Positions 21,130 through 30,174 are shown, numbered from the stretch's first letter. The stretch is DNA of 64,000 nucleotides from an uncultured Pseudohongiella sp. (GCA_902531515.1 CACAEJ010000001.1:62001-126000), one strand, 5' to 3'. The notes: generated by a model from the sequence alone, not told the origin. Translations and numbers: made by a program.

Positions 21130-23367
21130 CTATGGCTGCCAAGCATAGCTGAATTTGGCAAAAAAGGTTCGATTGGTGTACTCGATGGAATCATAAATGT
21201 CGTTTTGAAAACCTTTGTCGGAATATCCTACAAAAAAACGTGTCGCAGCATTGAGCTTATAGCTGTAAAGCAATTGAGCGCCTAAGTCCTTACTAGTCGC
21301 ATCCACTGCTCGAATATAATTCTCGACATTTCTTTCACGGTCGGCATATTGAACTGTAAGTCTAACAAAGCTGCGGGCGTCAAATTGATAAGTTGCCCTC
21401 AGATCGGTTAAATTTGCTCTAAATAGGGGCTTACTATCTGACTTAAATTCTTGTAACTGGTGCCTTAAGTTAACCTGGAAATGTCTTCCGAACCTATAAT
21501 TAATGTTTGGCCCCCACCGTTTTGAATAACCGAGCCGCGTATTTGCAAAATCAACCACATCCTCATATCGGACCATAGAACTGAGAGTTAGGTTTGGACT
21601 GGGCGAAAATCCTACGTTGACCATATTGAATTGCTCATCGAAGTACCTCCCGTTCCAATATGTTTCGCTACTTCCAAAAAGTCCATTTAAATAGGATTGG
21701 AGAGGGCCGTTCATATTGACAAAGAATTCGGTTTCTTCCTCCAGCTGCAATCCAGATTGGTCTTCTGTGCGATCATAATCAGCGGCAAAACGTATTCGAC
21801 TAAAAAATCCATCTCCATCCCATCGCCATGTCCGCCCAATCGTCGCCACCATGTGCTTGAAGTCGACCCGATTTACGAAGCCTAGATCAGCCCGGAAGTC
21901 GTCCCCCCAGTCGTAGTATCCCACTCGCCAGTCCCACCGGCGGTCGTTATGCTGATATTCGATTACATAGCTACTGTCGTTTAACTCAGCTTCTTGTTGG
22001 TGTTCTGTTTGAATGTTGTTGGGGTACTCAGAAGCCGAGTGCATAGCCTGTATTGAAATTGTGTCTTGAGCAGTTGGCCGCAGAGTTGAGTCAAGACTTA
22101 GCACCGTGTTGCTATAGTTTTTTCCTCTTCGATCAGTTACTAGGGCTCCAAGTGTGGAATTCTCAAATATATCTCGTCGATAGCGACCGATTGCGACTTT
22201 ACTCTCCAAACCCTCAATTGAAGCCAAACGAGAGCTTAGGCTGCGAGGAATGATAAAGTTTGTGGTTTCATCATTGGCTGCCACTAGACCATAAGTGTTT
22301 TGATTAGTCTTCCCTGTCAACTTAAGTCCATATTCTGGAGAGGCGATGTTTCTGGTGTGAACTAAGTTCTCATAGGTGTCAAAATAATCTGCCCCATCTA
22401 GGAAGAAAGTTCGACGCTCTGGGAAAAAAAGGCTAAACGTATTATTCACATCTAGTTGCAAACTATCCGCTTCTACTTGCGAAAAATCTGGATTAATTGT
22501 GGCGTTCAAATATGTATCTTGGGAAATTCCCCAGCGAAGATCTAGACTCCCTTGAGAATTGTTCTCTCGCTCCCAGCCTCCACCCTCAGGATTGCGGCTT
22601 TCAGAGGAGGAGGACGTGATCGTTGGAATAACTTCCAAGTTTCTACTTTGCTCTAAATTTTGGAAACCTTCTAACTTACTAATCTGGCATAGGTAACAGG
22701 AAATGTCCCAATCAATTCTTTGACTATGTATGCTGGTGCTCCGATCCCGAGGGTAATGTCGAAAAAAATCGACTCCCCAAACCTTTACGGATTCGGTTTC
22801 CGAAAAACGCAGTTGCTTCAACGGAATAGCAAGCTCTACTGTGTAACCTGATTCTGTAATTTGTCCAACACTATCCCAAATAGCATTCCATGATTCGTCT
22901 TCCCTCTGATTTACGTCGTCGTAGATCGCGTCCATCTGAACGCCGAATGGATTGACCAGAAATTCGAAGGCTCGCCTTTCATCATTGAATGTATCTAGAA
23001 TTATACCCATAACGTCGCCGTCCCATCCGCTATCCCTATCCTCATAAAAACCGCGAATTTGATCTGGGTCTGGGTCTTGTGCTTTGAAGGCGACATAAAT
23101 CTTCTCACCGTCCTCCATCAGTAACGCCTGGGCCGTAACTGCAGCTTCGATATTATCACCGGGGTCAACTTCTATATTGACTTGAACGACCCGAGCTTCT
23201 CTCCACTCAAGTTCACCTACAGTACCATCGATGACTGGAGGTGTTGTAATCCGAGGAACTGTGATTTCTAATCCTTGCCCCAGCACTATCTTCGCTGCTA
23301 GAGATATCAAGATGATGAACAAGCGTGTTGTTCTGAAACTCCAATCTTTTAAAGCAAAAATGGGCAC
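21130..23367 (-). CDS. DUF5916-type protein: N-terminal CBM9-like domain plus beta-strand-rich C-terminal region
   Basis: Signal peptide; PPVIDGTVGELEWREA; AFEFLVNPFGVQMDAIYDD; NPDFSQVEADSLQLDVNNTFSLFFPERRTFFLDGADYF; C-terminus ends in aromatic-rich beta strands (FAKFSYAWQP). Confidence 0.8.
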   Translation of the reverse strand: MPIFALKDWSFRTTRLFIILISLAAKIVLGQGLEITVPRITTPPVIDGTVGELEWREARVVQVNIEVDPGDNIEAAVTAQALLMEDGEKIYVAFKAQDPDPDQIRGFYEDRDSGWDGDVMGIILDTFNDERRAFEFLVNPFGVQMDAIYDDVNQREDESWNAIWDSVGQITESGYTVELAIPLKQLRFSETESVKVWGVDFFRHYPRDRSTSIHSQRIDWDISCYLCQISKLEGFQNLEQSRNLEVIPTITSSSSESRNPEGGGWERENNSQGSLDLRWGISQDTYLNATINPDFSQVEADSLQLDVNNTFSLFFPERRTFFLDGADYFDTYENLVHTRNIASPEYGLKLTGKTNQNTYGLVAANDETTNFIIPRSLSSRLASIEGLESKVAIGRYRRDIFENSTLGALVTDRRGKNYSNTVLSLDSTLRPTAQDTISIQAMHSASEYPNNIQTEHQQEAELNDSSYVIEYQHNDRRWDWRVGYYDWGDDFRADLGFVNRVDFKHMVATIGRTWRWDGDGFFSRIRFAADYDRTEDQSGLQLEEETEFFVNMNGPLQSYLNGLFGSSETYWNGRYFDEQFNMVNVGFSPSPNLTLSSMVRYEDVVDFANTRLGYSKRWGPNINYRFGRHFQVNLRHQLQEFKSDSKPLFRANLTDLRATYQFDARSFVRLTVQYADRERNVENYIRAVDATSKDLGAQLLYSYKLNAATRFFVGYSDKGFQNDIYDSIEYTNRTFFAKFSYAWQP

Positions 23368-23558
23368 TTCGTTCTACTCCCAGCTCGTGTGCTGCGCGAA
23401 TTTTGTCAGAAATCAATATCGGCAGAGTGTAATAGACATCTTGTGCTGATTGCTTGGCAATTTGTAACGAGTTTTCAGCAGAAACGAAATCGGTTTCAGG
23501 AGATTGAATAAGAATATCTTTCACTTTTGGCTTACACTAATTATTCGAATCTACCTAG

Positions 23559-24281
23559 CTAATCCAACTCGGACAGAAATCTGTTACCTCGGGGTAAGTA
23601 ACGGTTATTGCTGTCTAAAGAAAATACGACCGACGATGAGCGCCCAATAATTTCTCCGCGGGGGACAAAGCTGTAGACTCTGCTGTCCGCGCTGTTATCG
23701 CGATTATCTCCTAGCACAAAATAGCTACCCTCTGGCACAAGTGTAGGGCCATAGCTGCGAGCATTTCGATTTACAAGCCCGCTGGATAAACGAACCTGAT
23801 GGGTTCTATCTGGAAGGTGTTCCTGGATAATAATATCTCTCTCGTTTTGTTCGAGAATATCGTAGTCTGCGGATATACCGTTGATAACTAGAGCATTGTT
23901 TTGCATGTAGATTGTATCACCCGGTAAGCCAACGATGCGCTTAACTAGCCGCTTATTAGCAACCGCAGAGTCGATGATAACAATATCGCCTCTCTCCGGA
24001 TCAGATAATTGGGCTAAAGAGACTTCGGTGAAAGGGATCTTTACATCATACGCTAACTTATTGACCCACACTTTATCACCATCAAGCAGAGTCGGTGTCA
24101 TTGATGCTCCAGATATTGAACTCAGGTCAGCAATAGCACTTTTAAAAAAAATGATGCAAAGAAGTAGTAAGAAAAATTGTCGATTTTCTTGCCAAAATAA
24201 ACTTATATGTGCACGGATGCGTTTAAATATATTTTGGTCGTTGGCTTCAATCAAGATCTTATTCTCTAAAATCAAATCCAA
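23559..24281 (-). CDS. lepB: Signal peptidase I
   Basis: SGASMTPTLLDGDKVWVNKLAYD (catalytic Ser), NKRLVKRIVGLPGDTI (catalytic Lys), GDNRDNSADSR. Confidence 0.94.
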   Translation of the reverse strand: MDLILENKILIEANDQNIFKRIRAHISLFWQENRQFFLLLLCIIFFKSAIADLSSISGASMTPTLLDGDKVWVNKLAYDVKIPFTEVSLAQLSDPERGDIVIIDSAVANKRLVKRIVGLPGDTIYMQNNALVINGISADYDILEQNERDIIIQEHLPDRTHQVRLSSGLVNRNARSYGPTLVPEGSYFVLGDNRDNSADSRVYSFVPRGEIIGRSSSVVFSLDSNNRYLPRGNRFLSELD

Positions 24282-24408
24282 AAACTAGCGTTACAAGCGC
24301 ACTATGTCAACGTGGCCTCTGAAGAAGGCCGTTTCTCGAAAATGTTGGAATAGTTGTATGTTTATACAGTATGTTTTAGGCTGAACGCAAGAAGTTGGGG
24401 TATATAAA

Positions 24409-24805
24409 GTGGCACTGGAAGATTTTCATCCTGCTAGCCAGCAGTGGTTTAGAGCGCAGTTCAAAAAACCTACAAAAACGCAGATTGAGGCTAGGCGCGC
24501 TGTTCGAAGCGGAAAGCATACACTCGTTTCCGCACCAACAGGGAGCGGAAAGACGCTGGCTGCGTAGTGCTACTGACCCGCTTAATCTCTTAAGTTTGAC
24601 TTCGAGAGACCAAAAATTATCGCGTCTCCAAAAAAATCGTGTTTTATATCAAGGAGGGAATCCCGTAGCAGTCTTAGAAAGTGGGCAAGTACGAAAGATA
24701 AAAAACACCGATTCAGTTTCTACTTGGGATATTCTACAAATGCTGACTAATAGAAATTTTAAGTTTCGGCGATTAAAAACTCCTTTGCTAATTGCTGTTG
24801 ATTAA
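24409..24805 (+). pseudogene. lhr: Internally deleted Lhr-type DEAD/DEAH helicase relic
   Basis: 24409-24567 encodes VALEDFHPASQQWFRAQFKKPTKTQIEARRAVRSGKHTLVSAPTGSGKTLAA* (N-terminus through Walker A). In the next frame, 24563-24805 reads RSATDPLNLLSLTSRDQKLSRLQKNRVLYQGGNPVAVLESGQVRKI..., which resembles the Lhr C-terminus. The core is missing. Confidence 0.8.
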
Positions 24806-24819
24806 GAACCAATAATCAC

Positions 24820-24855
24820 AAAAGAAAAATCCCGCTTCGATTTAATCGAAGCGGG
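24820..24855 (-). terminator. Intrinsic terminator on the minus strand
   Basis: Perfect 11-bp stem cccgcttcgat (24831-24841) / atcgaagcggg (24845-24855) with tta loop; on the minus strand it is followed by ATTTTTCTTTT. Confidence 0.85.
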
Positions 24856-25047
24856 ACCAATCACGTACGGGAGCTTAAGAAAGTTGTAGATTCAACTGTT
24901 CTTCTCCAGCTAGATAGTTAGTCAGACTAACTAACGTAACTGGAGGCTCCCTTAATAGATTGACTATTGATGGGATCACCTCCTTAGTATTGTCAGGGTA
25001 GACAAGAATGTTAGGAGGCCCCCCCTGTTGGAACCACTAACTTACCA
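24820..25047 (-). ncRNA. Candidate structured small RNA or leader transcript, minus strand, about 225 nt
   Basis: Bounded by a promoter-like TTTACA-N17-TATAAA and the 24831-24855 terminator. Nested inverted repeats: 24869-24874/24946-24951; 24882-24886/24893-24897; 24904-24909/24940-24945 enclosing 24915-24922/24926-24933; 24979-24984/25013-25018 enclosing 24990-24994/25001-25005. Confidence 0.45.
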
Positions 25048-25053
25048 GTCCTT

Positions 25054-25082
25054 TTTATATAACAGGTTCCTTGAAGTGTAAA
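25054..25082 (-). promoter_or_regulatory. Sigma70-like promoter on the minus strand
   Basis: Minus strand TTTACA (25082-25077), 17-bp spacer, TATAAA (25059-25054). Confidence 0.5.
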
Positions 25083-25193
25083 GTGCTTGATATAATATAG
25101 TTAGCTAAAGAATTTACTTTAGCTTCAAGTTGAACTTTATTAGGGTGCAAGCCTGAAAATATTTCTTGACCTGGAGGAAGAAGAATTCTTATT

Positions 25194-25553
25194 TCAGAAG
25201 ATGAGAAAAAAACGTAAGGATAGATATAGCACGATTAGAATTGCAATAATGCTAAATATGAAACGCGGAGGGTTCTGAAAAAATACTTTCGCGATAGTTA
25301 ATGTCTCTCCCTTAATTTTCCGATCTATTAGACCTTGTTTCACCCTGGCGGTTCTACCTATCTGATACTCTTCGATAAGTTCACGCGCTTTTTCAAATTG
25401 CTCGTCATGGCTGACCCAGAGCGATGGAACTGAAATACTCCAGTTGCCAGCGAAGGTTTCGAAAAACTCGATGTTGTTTTCTTTGAGAAGATCGCGGACC
25501 TCTTGCGCCTCGTCCTCAGGGACATACCTCATTTTGAATAGTAATTTGGACAC
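25194..25553 (-). CDS. DUF6164-like small membrane protein
   Basis: MSKLLFKMRYVPEDEAQEVRDLLKENNIEFFETFAGNWSISVPSLWVSHDEQFEKARELIEEYQ with C-terminal TM helix. Confidence 0.7.
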   Translation of the reverse strand: MSKLLFKMRYVPEDEAQEVRDLLKENNIEFFETFAGNWSISVPSLWVSHDEQFEKARELIEEYQIGRTARVKQGLIDRKIKGETLTIAKVFFQNPPRFIFSIIAILIVLYLSLRFFLIF

Positions 25554-25669
25554 GGGCCCGTTCTTTAGCTAGTCGAATAGTGAACAAATTTGAGGTTCAA
25601 CTCATTACCTACTAGATAATGATCGAAGATTGTTAGTCTTTCGTTTGCAATGTCAGAATCATACGTTTT

Positions 25670-25855
25670 CTAGCTAGATTTATGGCTCAAAACAATTTGT
25701 CGTGGACCGCTAGTTGACGTCTGGCCACTCACTCCCGATGGAATTTGTTGGACTTTACCGCCAGCCTTGAGAAAGGCCTCTATGTGTCCAGCCAAATCGT
25801 CCCGAGCGCGCTCGGCCTCAACTCCTTTAGCCCCTTTAGATGTTCTGTTCGCCAT
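25670..25855 (-). CDS. Small conserved hypothetical protein
   Basis: MANRTSKGAKGVEAERARDDLAGHIEAFLKAGGKVQQIPSGVSGQ...; the internal Met is preferred over the ORF-track start at 25900. Confidence 0.5.
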   Translation of the reverse strand: MANRTSKGAKGVEAERARDDLAGHIEAFLKAGGKVQQIPSGVSGQTSTSGPRQIVLSHKSS

Positions 25856-26095
25856 TAGTTTTATTTCCGAAGATTTCAAAGGGCGTGAATTATATATCAA
25901 ATAAAGGGCTTCCGCTAATTTGTCTTTGGTATATACGTAATATACATCTTTAAAAGTTTATTAGAATCACTGGTTTAAACCTGGATAGGGAAATTGTTTC
26001 ATTGACTTTAACTCGATAGTGAACTGGGATATAACTGTTACGTCTCGCATAAATTTACTCGTTAGCGGCTTTGAGAAAGTAATCGGAGAATAAAA

Positions 26096-26656
26096 ATGAC
26101 CGCAAAGTATAAAGCTTTAAGCGCAGTAGAAGACTCAACTTCAGATTCAGAAATAACTATTGAGGTAAACAAGGTAGTTGGATTTCACTATCGACTCTGT
26201 GAAGTGAACTCTGAAGGCAATAAAGGAGATTGGTTTGAAGAGTCTAAAAATAAAGGACTACTTTACTATCTACATGGATATCATAATGTTGTTATCGGCT
26301 TAGAGAGGGCTCTCGAGGGAAAGAAAATCGGAGATAAAGTGGAAATTACCTTGAAGCCCGATGATGCGTATGGGTTTCGCGACCCAGCTGCGGTTCTTCG
26401 AGTTCCATTGAAGAAACTGCAGCTGGCAAAAGGGGCGGAAAAAGCAAAGACTGGAGGTTTAGTTAGAGTTCGGTCTGAAAAAGGCTGGCGAAATGGAATT
26501 ATACTGAAGCCGGGTAAGTTTAATGCTGATGTTGATTTCAACCACCCTTTGGCCGGCAGAGTGCTGCATTACGAGGTAGAGGTCGAATTAATTAGGAAAG
26601 CAAGTCAGCAGGAAGTAGAGAGCGGGCGGCCACTTGGGCCGAGCGTCGAAGACTAA
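26096..26656 (+). CDS. SlyD-like FKBP-type peptidyl-prolyl isomerase
   Basis: YLHGYHNVVIGLERALEGKKIGDKVEITLKPDDAYGFRDPA and DFNHPLAGRVLHYEVEV. Confidence 0.88.
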   Translation: MTAKYKALSAVEDSTSDSEITIEVNKVVGFHYRLCEVNSEGNKGDWFEESKNKGLLYYLHGYHNVVIGLERALEGKKIGDKVEITLKPDDAYGFRDPAAVLRVPLKKLQLAKGAEKAKTGGLVRVRSEKGWRNGIILKPGKFNADVDFNHPLAGRVLHYEVEVELIRKASQQEVESGRPLGPSVED

Positions 26657-26840
26657 AAATTAGTAAAACGAATTAATTGACCCGTTCTATGTAAGAAGTG
26701 AATTTGGTTGTCTATAGAGTATACAATTTTGGTGTAGGCTCCAAGAGCTTCATTATGATAAGGTGCTCAAGGTAAGTGTTGGTAATAAATAAGAGAACAG
26801 AAATTTGAATGCAATTTTGCTTAAAGTTTAGGGGAAGAAA

Positions 26841-28016
26841 ATGACAGCAAATAACCCAAAAGATCAAGGTCGGCGTGAAGTTCTGAAAGGCGCTTTGAGT
26901 ATTGGCGGAATAGCCGCAGGTATTTCGACTACTTCTAATCTGCTCTTCCCCGCCTTAGCACAAGGGGAAAGGTTGATTCCCTTTACGGATGAAGCTTCAG
27001 ACGCGTTTTCCTGGCGACCAATCGAGCCTAATACGACTCATTGGCAGGATACTCGAGAGATAACATCTTTTTTCACAGATAACGAAGATTTCTATTTGGT
27101 CCAACACTATGGTCAGCCAGAGGTTGATAATGATTCATATAGGTTAAAAGTTACGGGCATGGTGGATAACGAGTTAGAGTTGTCTTTAGATGATTTACAA
27201 GCAGGGGATGTAATTGAACAACAGGTCGGTTTTGAATGCGGTGGAAACAGTCAAAGATTACTATACGGGCTGATTGGTAATGCGAACTGGAGAGGGGCGA
27301 CGTTATCATCAATTTTGAGTAGAGCTGGTATTCAGGAAGGAGCTAAAGAAGTTGTTTTTTTCGCTCAAGATGTTGATACAGAGGAAATACGTGGACGTGA
27401 AGTGGAGAAGGCGTTTGCCAGAAGCCTGTCGATTGAAGATGCGATGCGCACAGAAAACATGCTAGCTTTCGAAATGAACGGGGATCCATTACCCCACTTT
27501 CACGGGAAACCAGTCAGGTTATTGGTTCCTGGTTGGTACGGAGTCGCAAATGTAAAGTGGTTAACCCAAATACATGTCCAGGATACTCGTTACATGGGCC
27601 GGTTCATGGGTAGAGATTATGTTACATTAAAACGCACCAATGTAGGTGGGGTAGAACGCTGGGTTGAAAACTCTGTGACGACTATGAATCTGAAATCTGC
27701 GATTGTTCGAGTGATTGAGTCTGGCGGAAGCTACCTAATTCAAGGATTTGTTTTAAATGATGGAACACCCTTGGAGAGTGTGGAAGTAAAAATAGACGAT
27801 GGTCCATGGCAAAGGGCTCAGCTAAATCCGCGTAACACTAAATTTTCTTGGAAGTTGTTTCAGTATGATTGGGTTGAGCCAAATAGTGGGCCGCATACAC
27901 TTGTATCAAGAGTGACTGACATAAACGGGAATGTTCAGCCAACGAACGACGAACTCCCCGAAAAAGTAAGCTTTTGGGAAGACTTTGGTCAGTTTCCGAG
28001 AGAAGTGGTTATATGA
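26841..28016 (+). CDS. Sulfite oxidase-family molybdopterin-dependent oxidoreductase, Tat-exported
   Basis: RREVLKGALSIGGIAAG Tat-like signal; GFECGGNSQRLL Moco-binding Cys context; WYGVANVKWLTQI; C-terminal dimerisation-like domain. Confidence 0.85.
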   Translation: MTANNPKDQGRREVLKGALSIGGIAAGISTTSNLLFPALAQGERLIPFTDEASDAFSWRPIEPNTTHWQDTREITSFFTDNEDFYLVQHYGQPEVDNDSYRLKVTGMVDNELELSLDDLQAGDVIEQQVGFECGGNSQRLLYGLIGNANWRGATLSSILSRAGIQEGAKEVVFFAQDVDTEEIRGREVEKAFARSLSIEDAMRTENMLAFEMNGDPLPHFHGKPVRLLVPGWYGVANVKWLTQIHVQDTRYMGRFMGRDYVTLKRTNVGGVERWVENSVTTMNLKSAIVRVIESGGSYLIQGFVLNDGTPLESVEVKIDDGPWQRAQLNPRNTKFSWKLFQYDWVEPNSGPHTLVSRVTDINGNVQPTNDELPEKVSFWEDFGQFPREVVI

Positions 28017-28148
28017 GCTAATTAGCACGATCAATACTTAGTAACATCCATAGTCAATCTTAGCAGCCTGGTTTCTGTTTAAAGAATAAGATTTAATTTA
28101 TAAGTTGGCTTTCAGCTGTACTGGTCTTGTTCTATCGAGAGGCAGTGA

Positions 28149-28655
28149 ATGAGAACATATTTAGTCCTTACGGTCATTGGTGAAGATAAGCCAGGGATCG
28201 TCGAGTCATTAGCCAAATTAATTAGTGATCATTCTGGCAATTGGCTAGAGAGTAGTATGAGTCAGCTCGCTGGGAAATTTGCAGGTATATTACGCCTGAG
28301 TGTTAGCGAAGATGAATGCGACTCGCTAATTTCTTCCTTAAATAGTTTATCTGATGAGCTCAAACTTGTAATCGAGAGGGTCTCGTGGGACAACTATGAC
28401 GAGACTCATCAAATCATTGAGGTCAGTTTGATAGGAAATGATAGGCCGGGAATAATTCGTGAAATTTCAAAAACCGTGACTGATCTGGCAGTAAACTTTG
28501 AGAAGTTAACCTCTGAATGCACGCCGGCACCAATGTCCGGCGATATTCTTTTCAAAGCATCTGCGAGTTTAAAAGTTCCTCACGGTTTAAGCGTAGATCT
28601 TCTACAAAATGCTTTAGAAAATCTTGCTGATGATCTTATTGTTGATATTACCTAG
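28149..28655 (+). CDS. gcvR: GcvR-like tandem ACT domain regulator
   Basis: LVLTVIGEDKPGIVESLAKLISDHSGNWLESSMSQLAGKFAGI; second ACT-like repeat VSLIGNDRPGIIREISKTV. Confidence 0.85.
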   Translation: MRTYLVLTVIGEDKPGIVESLAKLISDHSGNWLESSMSQLAGKFAGILRLSVSEDECDSLISSLNSLSDELKLVIERVSWDNYDETHQIIEVSLIGNDRPGIIREISKTVTDLAVNFEKLTSECTPAPMSGDILFKASASLKVPHGLSVDLLQNALENLADDLIVDIT

Positions 28656-28699
28656 TCGGAGACTTGTTGAATTCAACGCTACTCTCAAATAGGAAATGC

Positions 28700-29365
28700 T
28701 TATCTCAAGCTGATTATTTTCCAACCTCTTCTTCGACTTACTTGAAGTAATGTATCGTCTGGATCAACAGCAACGGGAATTTGGACAGCTTCCAATAATG
28801 GCAAGTCGTTGATTGAATCAGAGTAAAAAGTACTATTAGCTAAACTATGAAGGCCGTCGCTATTTTCTAACCATTGGTGAAGTTTATCTAACTTACCCTT
28901 CCGATAACATGGGAAGCCAGAGATCACGCCCGTAAAATTGCCGTTCTTTTTTTCAAGATCCGTAGCTAACAATAGATCAACATTAAAGGTGTGGGCGATT
29001 GGTGCAGTAATATAACTATTTGTTGCTGTTATTATAACGCAAAAATCTCCTCGTGACTTATGCTCGCGAACGAGCTCTATCGCTTTTGGCAGGATGGCAC
29101 CGTTGATCGCAAAAACCATGAACTCCCTATGAAGTTTGGTTCTCTGCTCTTCCGACAATTTTATTATCGGCTTTGTCGTGAACGCAACGTATGCATCAAT
29201 ATCAAGACTTTCGTTTAGGTAATCCTCATAGAACCGGTCGTTTTTTGCTCTATGGCTATTTTCTGTAACTAAGCCTTTGTAAATCAGGAATTCGCCCCAA
29301 GCATGATCGCTATCTCCATCAAGCAGAGTATTATCTAAATCAAAAAGTGCAAGACACTTGGGCAT
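28700..29365 (-). CDS. HAD-IB family hydrolase (SerB-like)
   Basis: LALFDLDNTLLDGDSDHAW; IITATNSYITAPIA; FYSDSINDLPLLEAV. Confidence 0.9.
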   Translation of the reverse strand: MPKCLALFDLDNTLLDGDSDHAWGEFLIYKGLVTENSHRAKNDRFYEDYLNESLDIDAYVAFTTKPIIKLSEEQRTKLHREFMVFAINGAILPKAIELVREHKSRGDFCVIITATNSYITAPIAHTFNVDLLLATDLEKKNGNFTGVISGFPCYRKGKLDKLHQWLENSDGLHSLANSTFYSDSINDLPLLEAVQIPVAVDPDDTLLQVSRRRGWKIISLR

Positions 29366-29565
29366 TAATTTTTAATCCATAAATTATGTAACCACGACTC
29401 GGATTATAAACCTCAGAAATAAATTTTAAAGATAGTTCCTGGTTGGAATTGCCTGTGATTAGTCTGGGTTAGGTCCGTAAACTATAAATGCGGATGCCTA
29501 TTATTGGTCGAAATAAAGAAATTGTGAAACAATACAAACAATATTGAGTGCAAGGTTAAACCTTA

Positions 29566-30054
29566 ATGATCGATTCAAACGGCTTTCGTCCAAATGTGGG
29601 CATTATTATATGTAATAAGCTGGGCCAATTACTCTGGGCAAAAAGAATCAGGCAAAATGCTTGGCAATTTCCTCAAGGAGGCATAAAAGAGACAGAAACA
29701 CTTGAACAGGCCTTATTTAGGGAGTTGAGTGAGGAGGTTGGCCTAAGAAAGAGCGATGTTAAAATATTGAGTCAGACATCTGAGTGGTTGAAATACCGTC
29801 TACCAGAAACTTATATTAGACAGAAAAAGGCGCCAGTATGTATCGGTCAAAAACAGAAATGGTTCTTGTTAGGATTGCTAAGCGAAGAAAACTGCGTAGA
29901 CCTTGAAAGCACTCGTCAACCAGAATTTGACGATTGGTGTTGGGTGAATTACTGGTATCCTGTAGACCAAGTAATTAATTTCAAAAGAGGTGTGTATCGA
30001 AAAGCTCTAACGGAGTTGGAGGAATCTGCCCAAAAATACGCTAAAGGCAATTGA
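29566..30054 (+). CDS. rppH: RNA pyrophosphohydrolase
   Basis: [60 protein letters not shown] (Nudix box). Confidence 0.95.
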   Translation: MIDSNGFRPNVGIIICNKLGQLLWAKRIRQNAWQFPQGGIKETETLEQALFRELSEEVGLRKSDVKILSQTSEWLKYRLPETYIRQKKAPVCIGQKQKWFLLGLLSEENCVDLESTRQPEFDDWCWVNYWYPVDQVINFKRGVYRKALTELEESAQKYAKGN

Positions 30055-30174
30055 GTATTCCTAACTAAGTTTGACCCATTTATTTTCAACTAGTAACAGT
30101 TAATTAATGCCTTACCTCCTTACTAATAAATAAGGAGAATTTGAGAGAGATATTCAAAGTGGACGAGGTAATTT

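Noticed and set aside
23213-23524. 103-aa minus-strand ORF upstream of and overlapping the DUF5916 gene
   Set aside because: About half overlaps the DUF5916 coding region out of frame. The upstream half (MKDILIQSPETDFVSAENSLQ...) is not recognisable and could be chance.
24395-24805. ORF-track 136-aa plus-strand protein as a real gene
   Set aside because: Its first part is an out-of-frame reading of the Lhr N-terminus; only the later part matches the Lhr C-terminus. It is better explained as a pseudogene.
24973-24986. 16S rRNA gene fragment
   Set aside because: Only 14 nt match the 16S 3' end; the preceding sequence does not continue the rRNA, so it is not an rDNA remnant.
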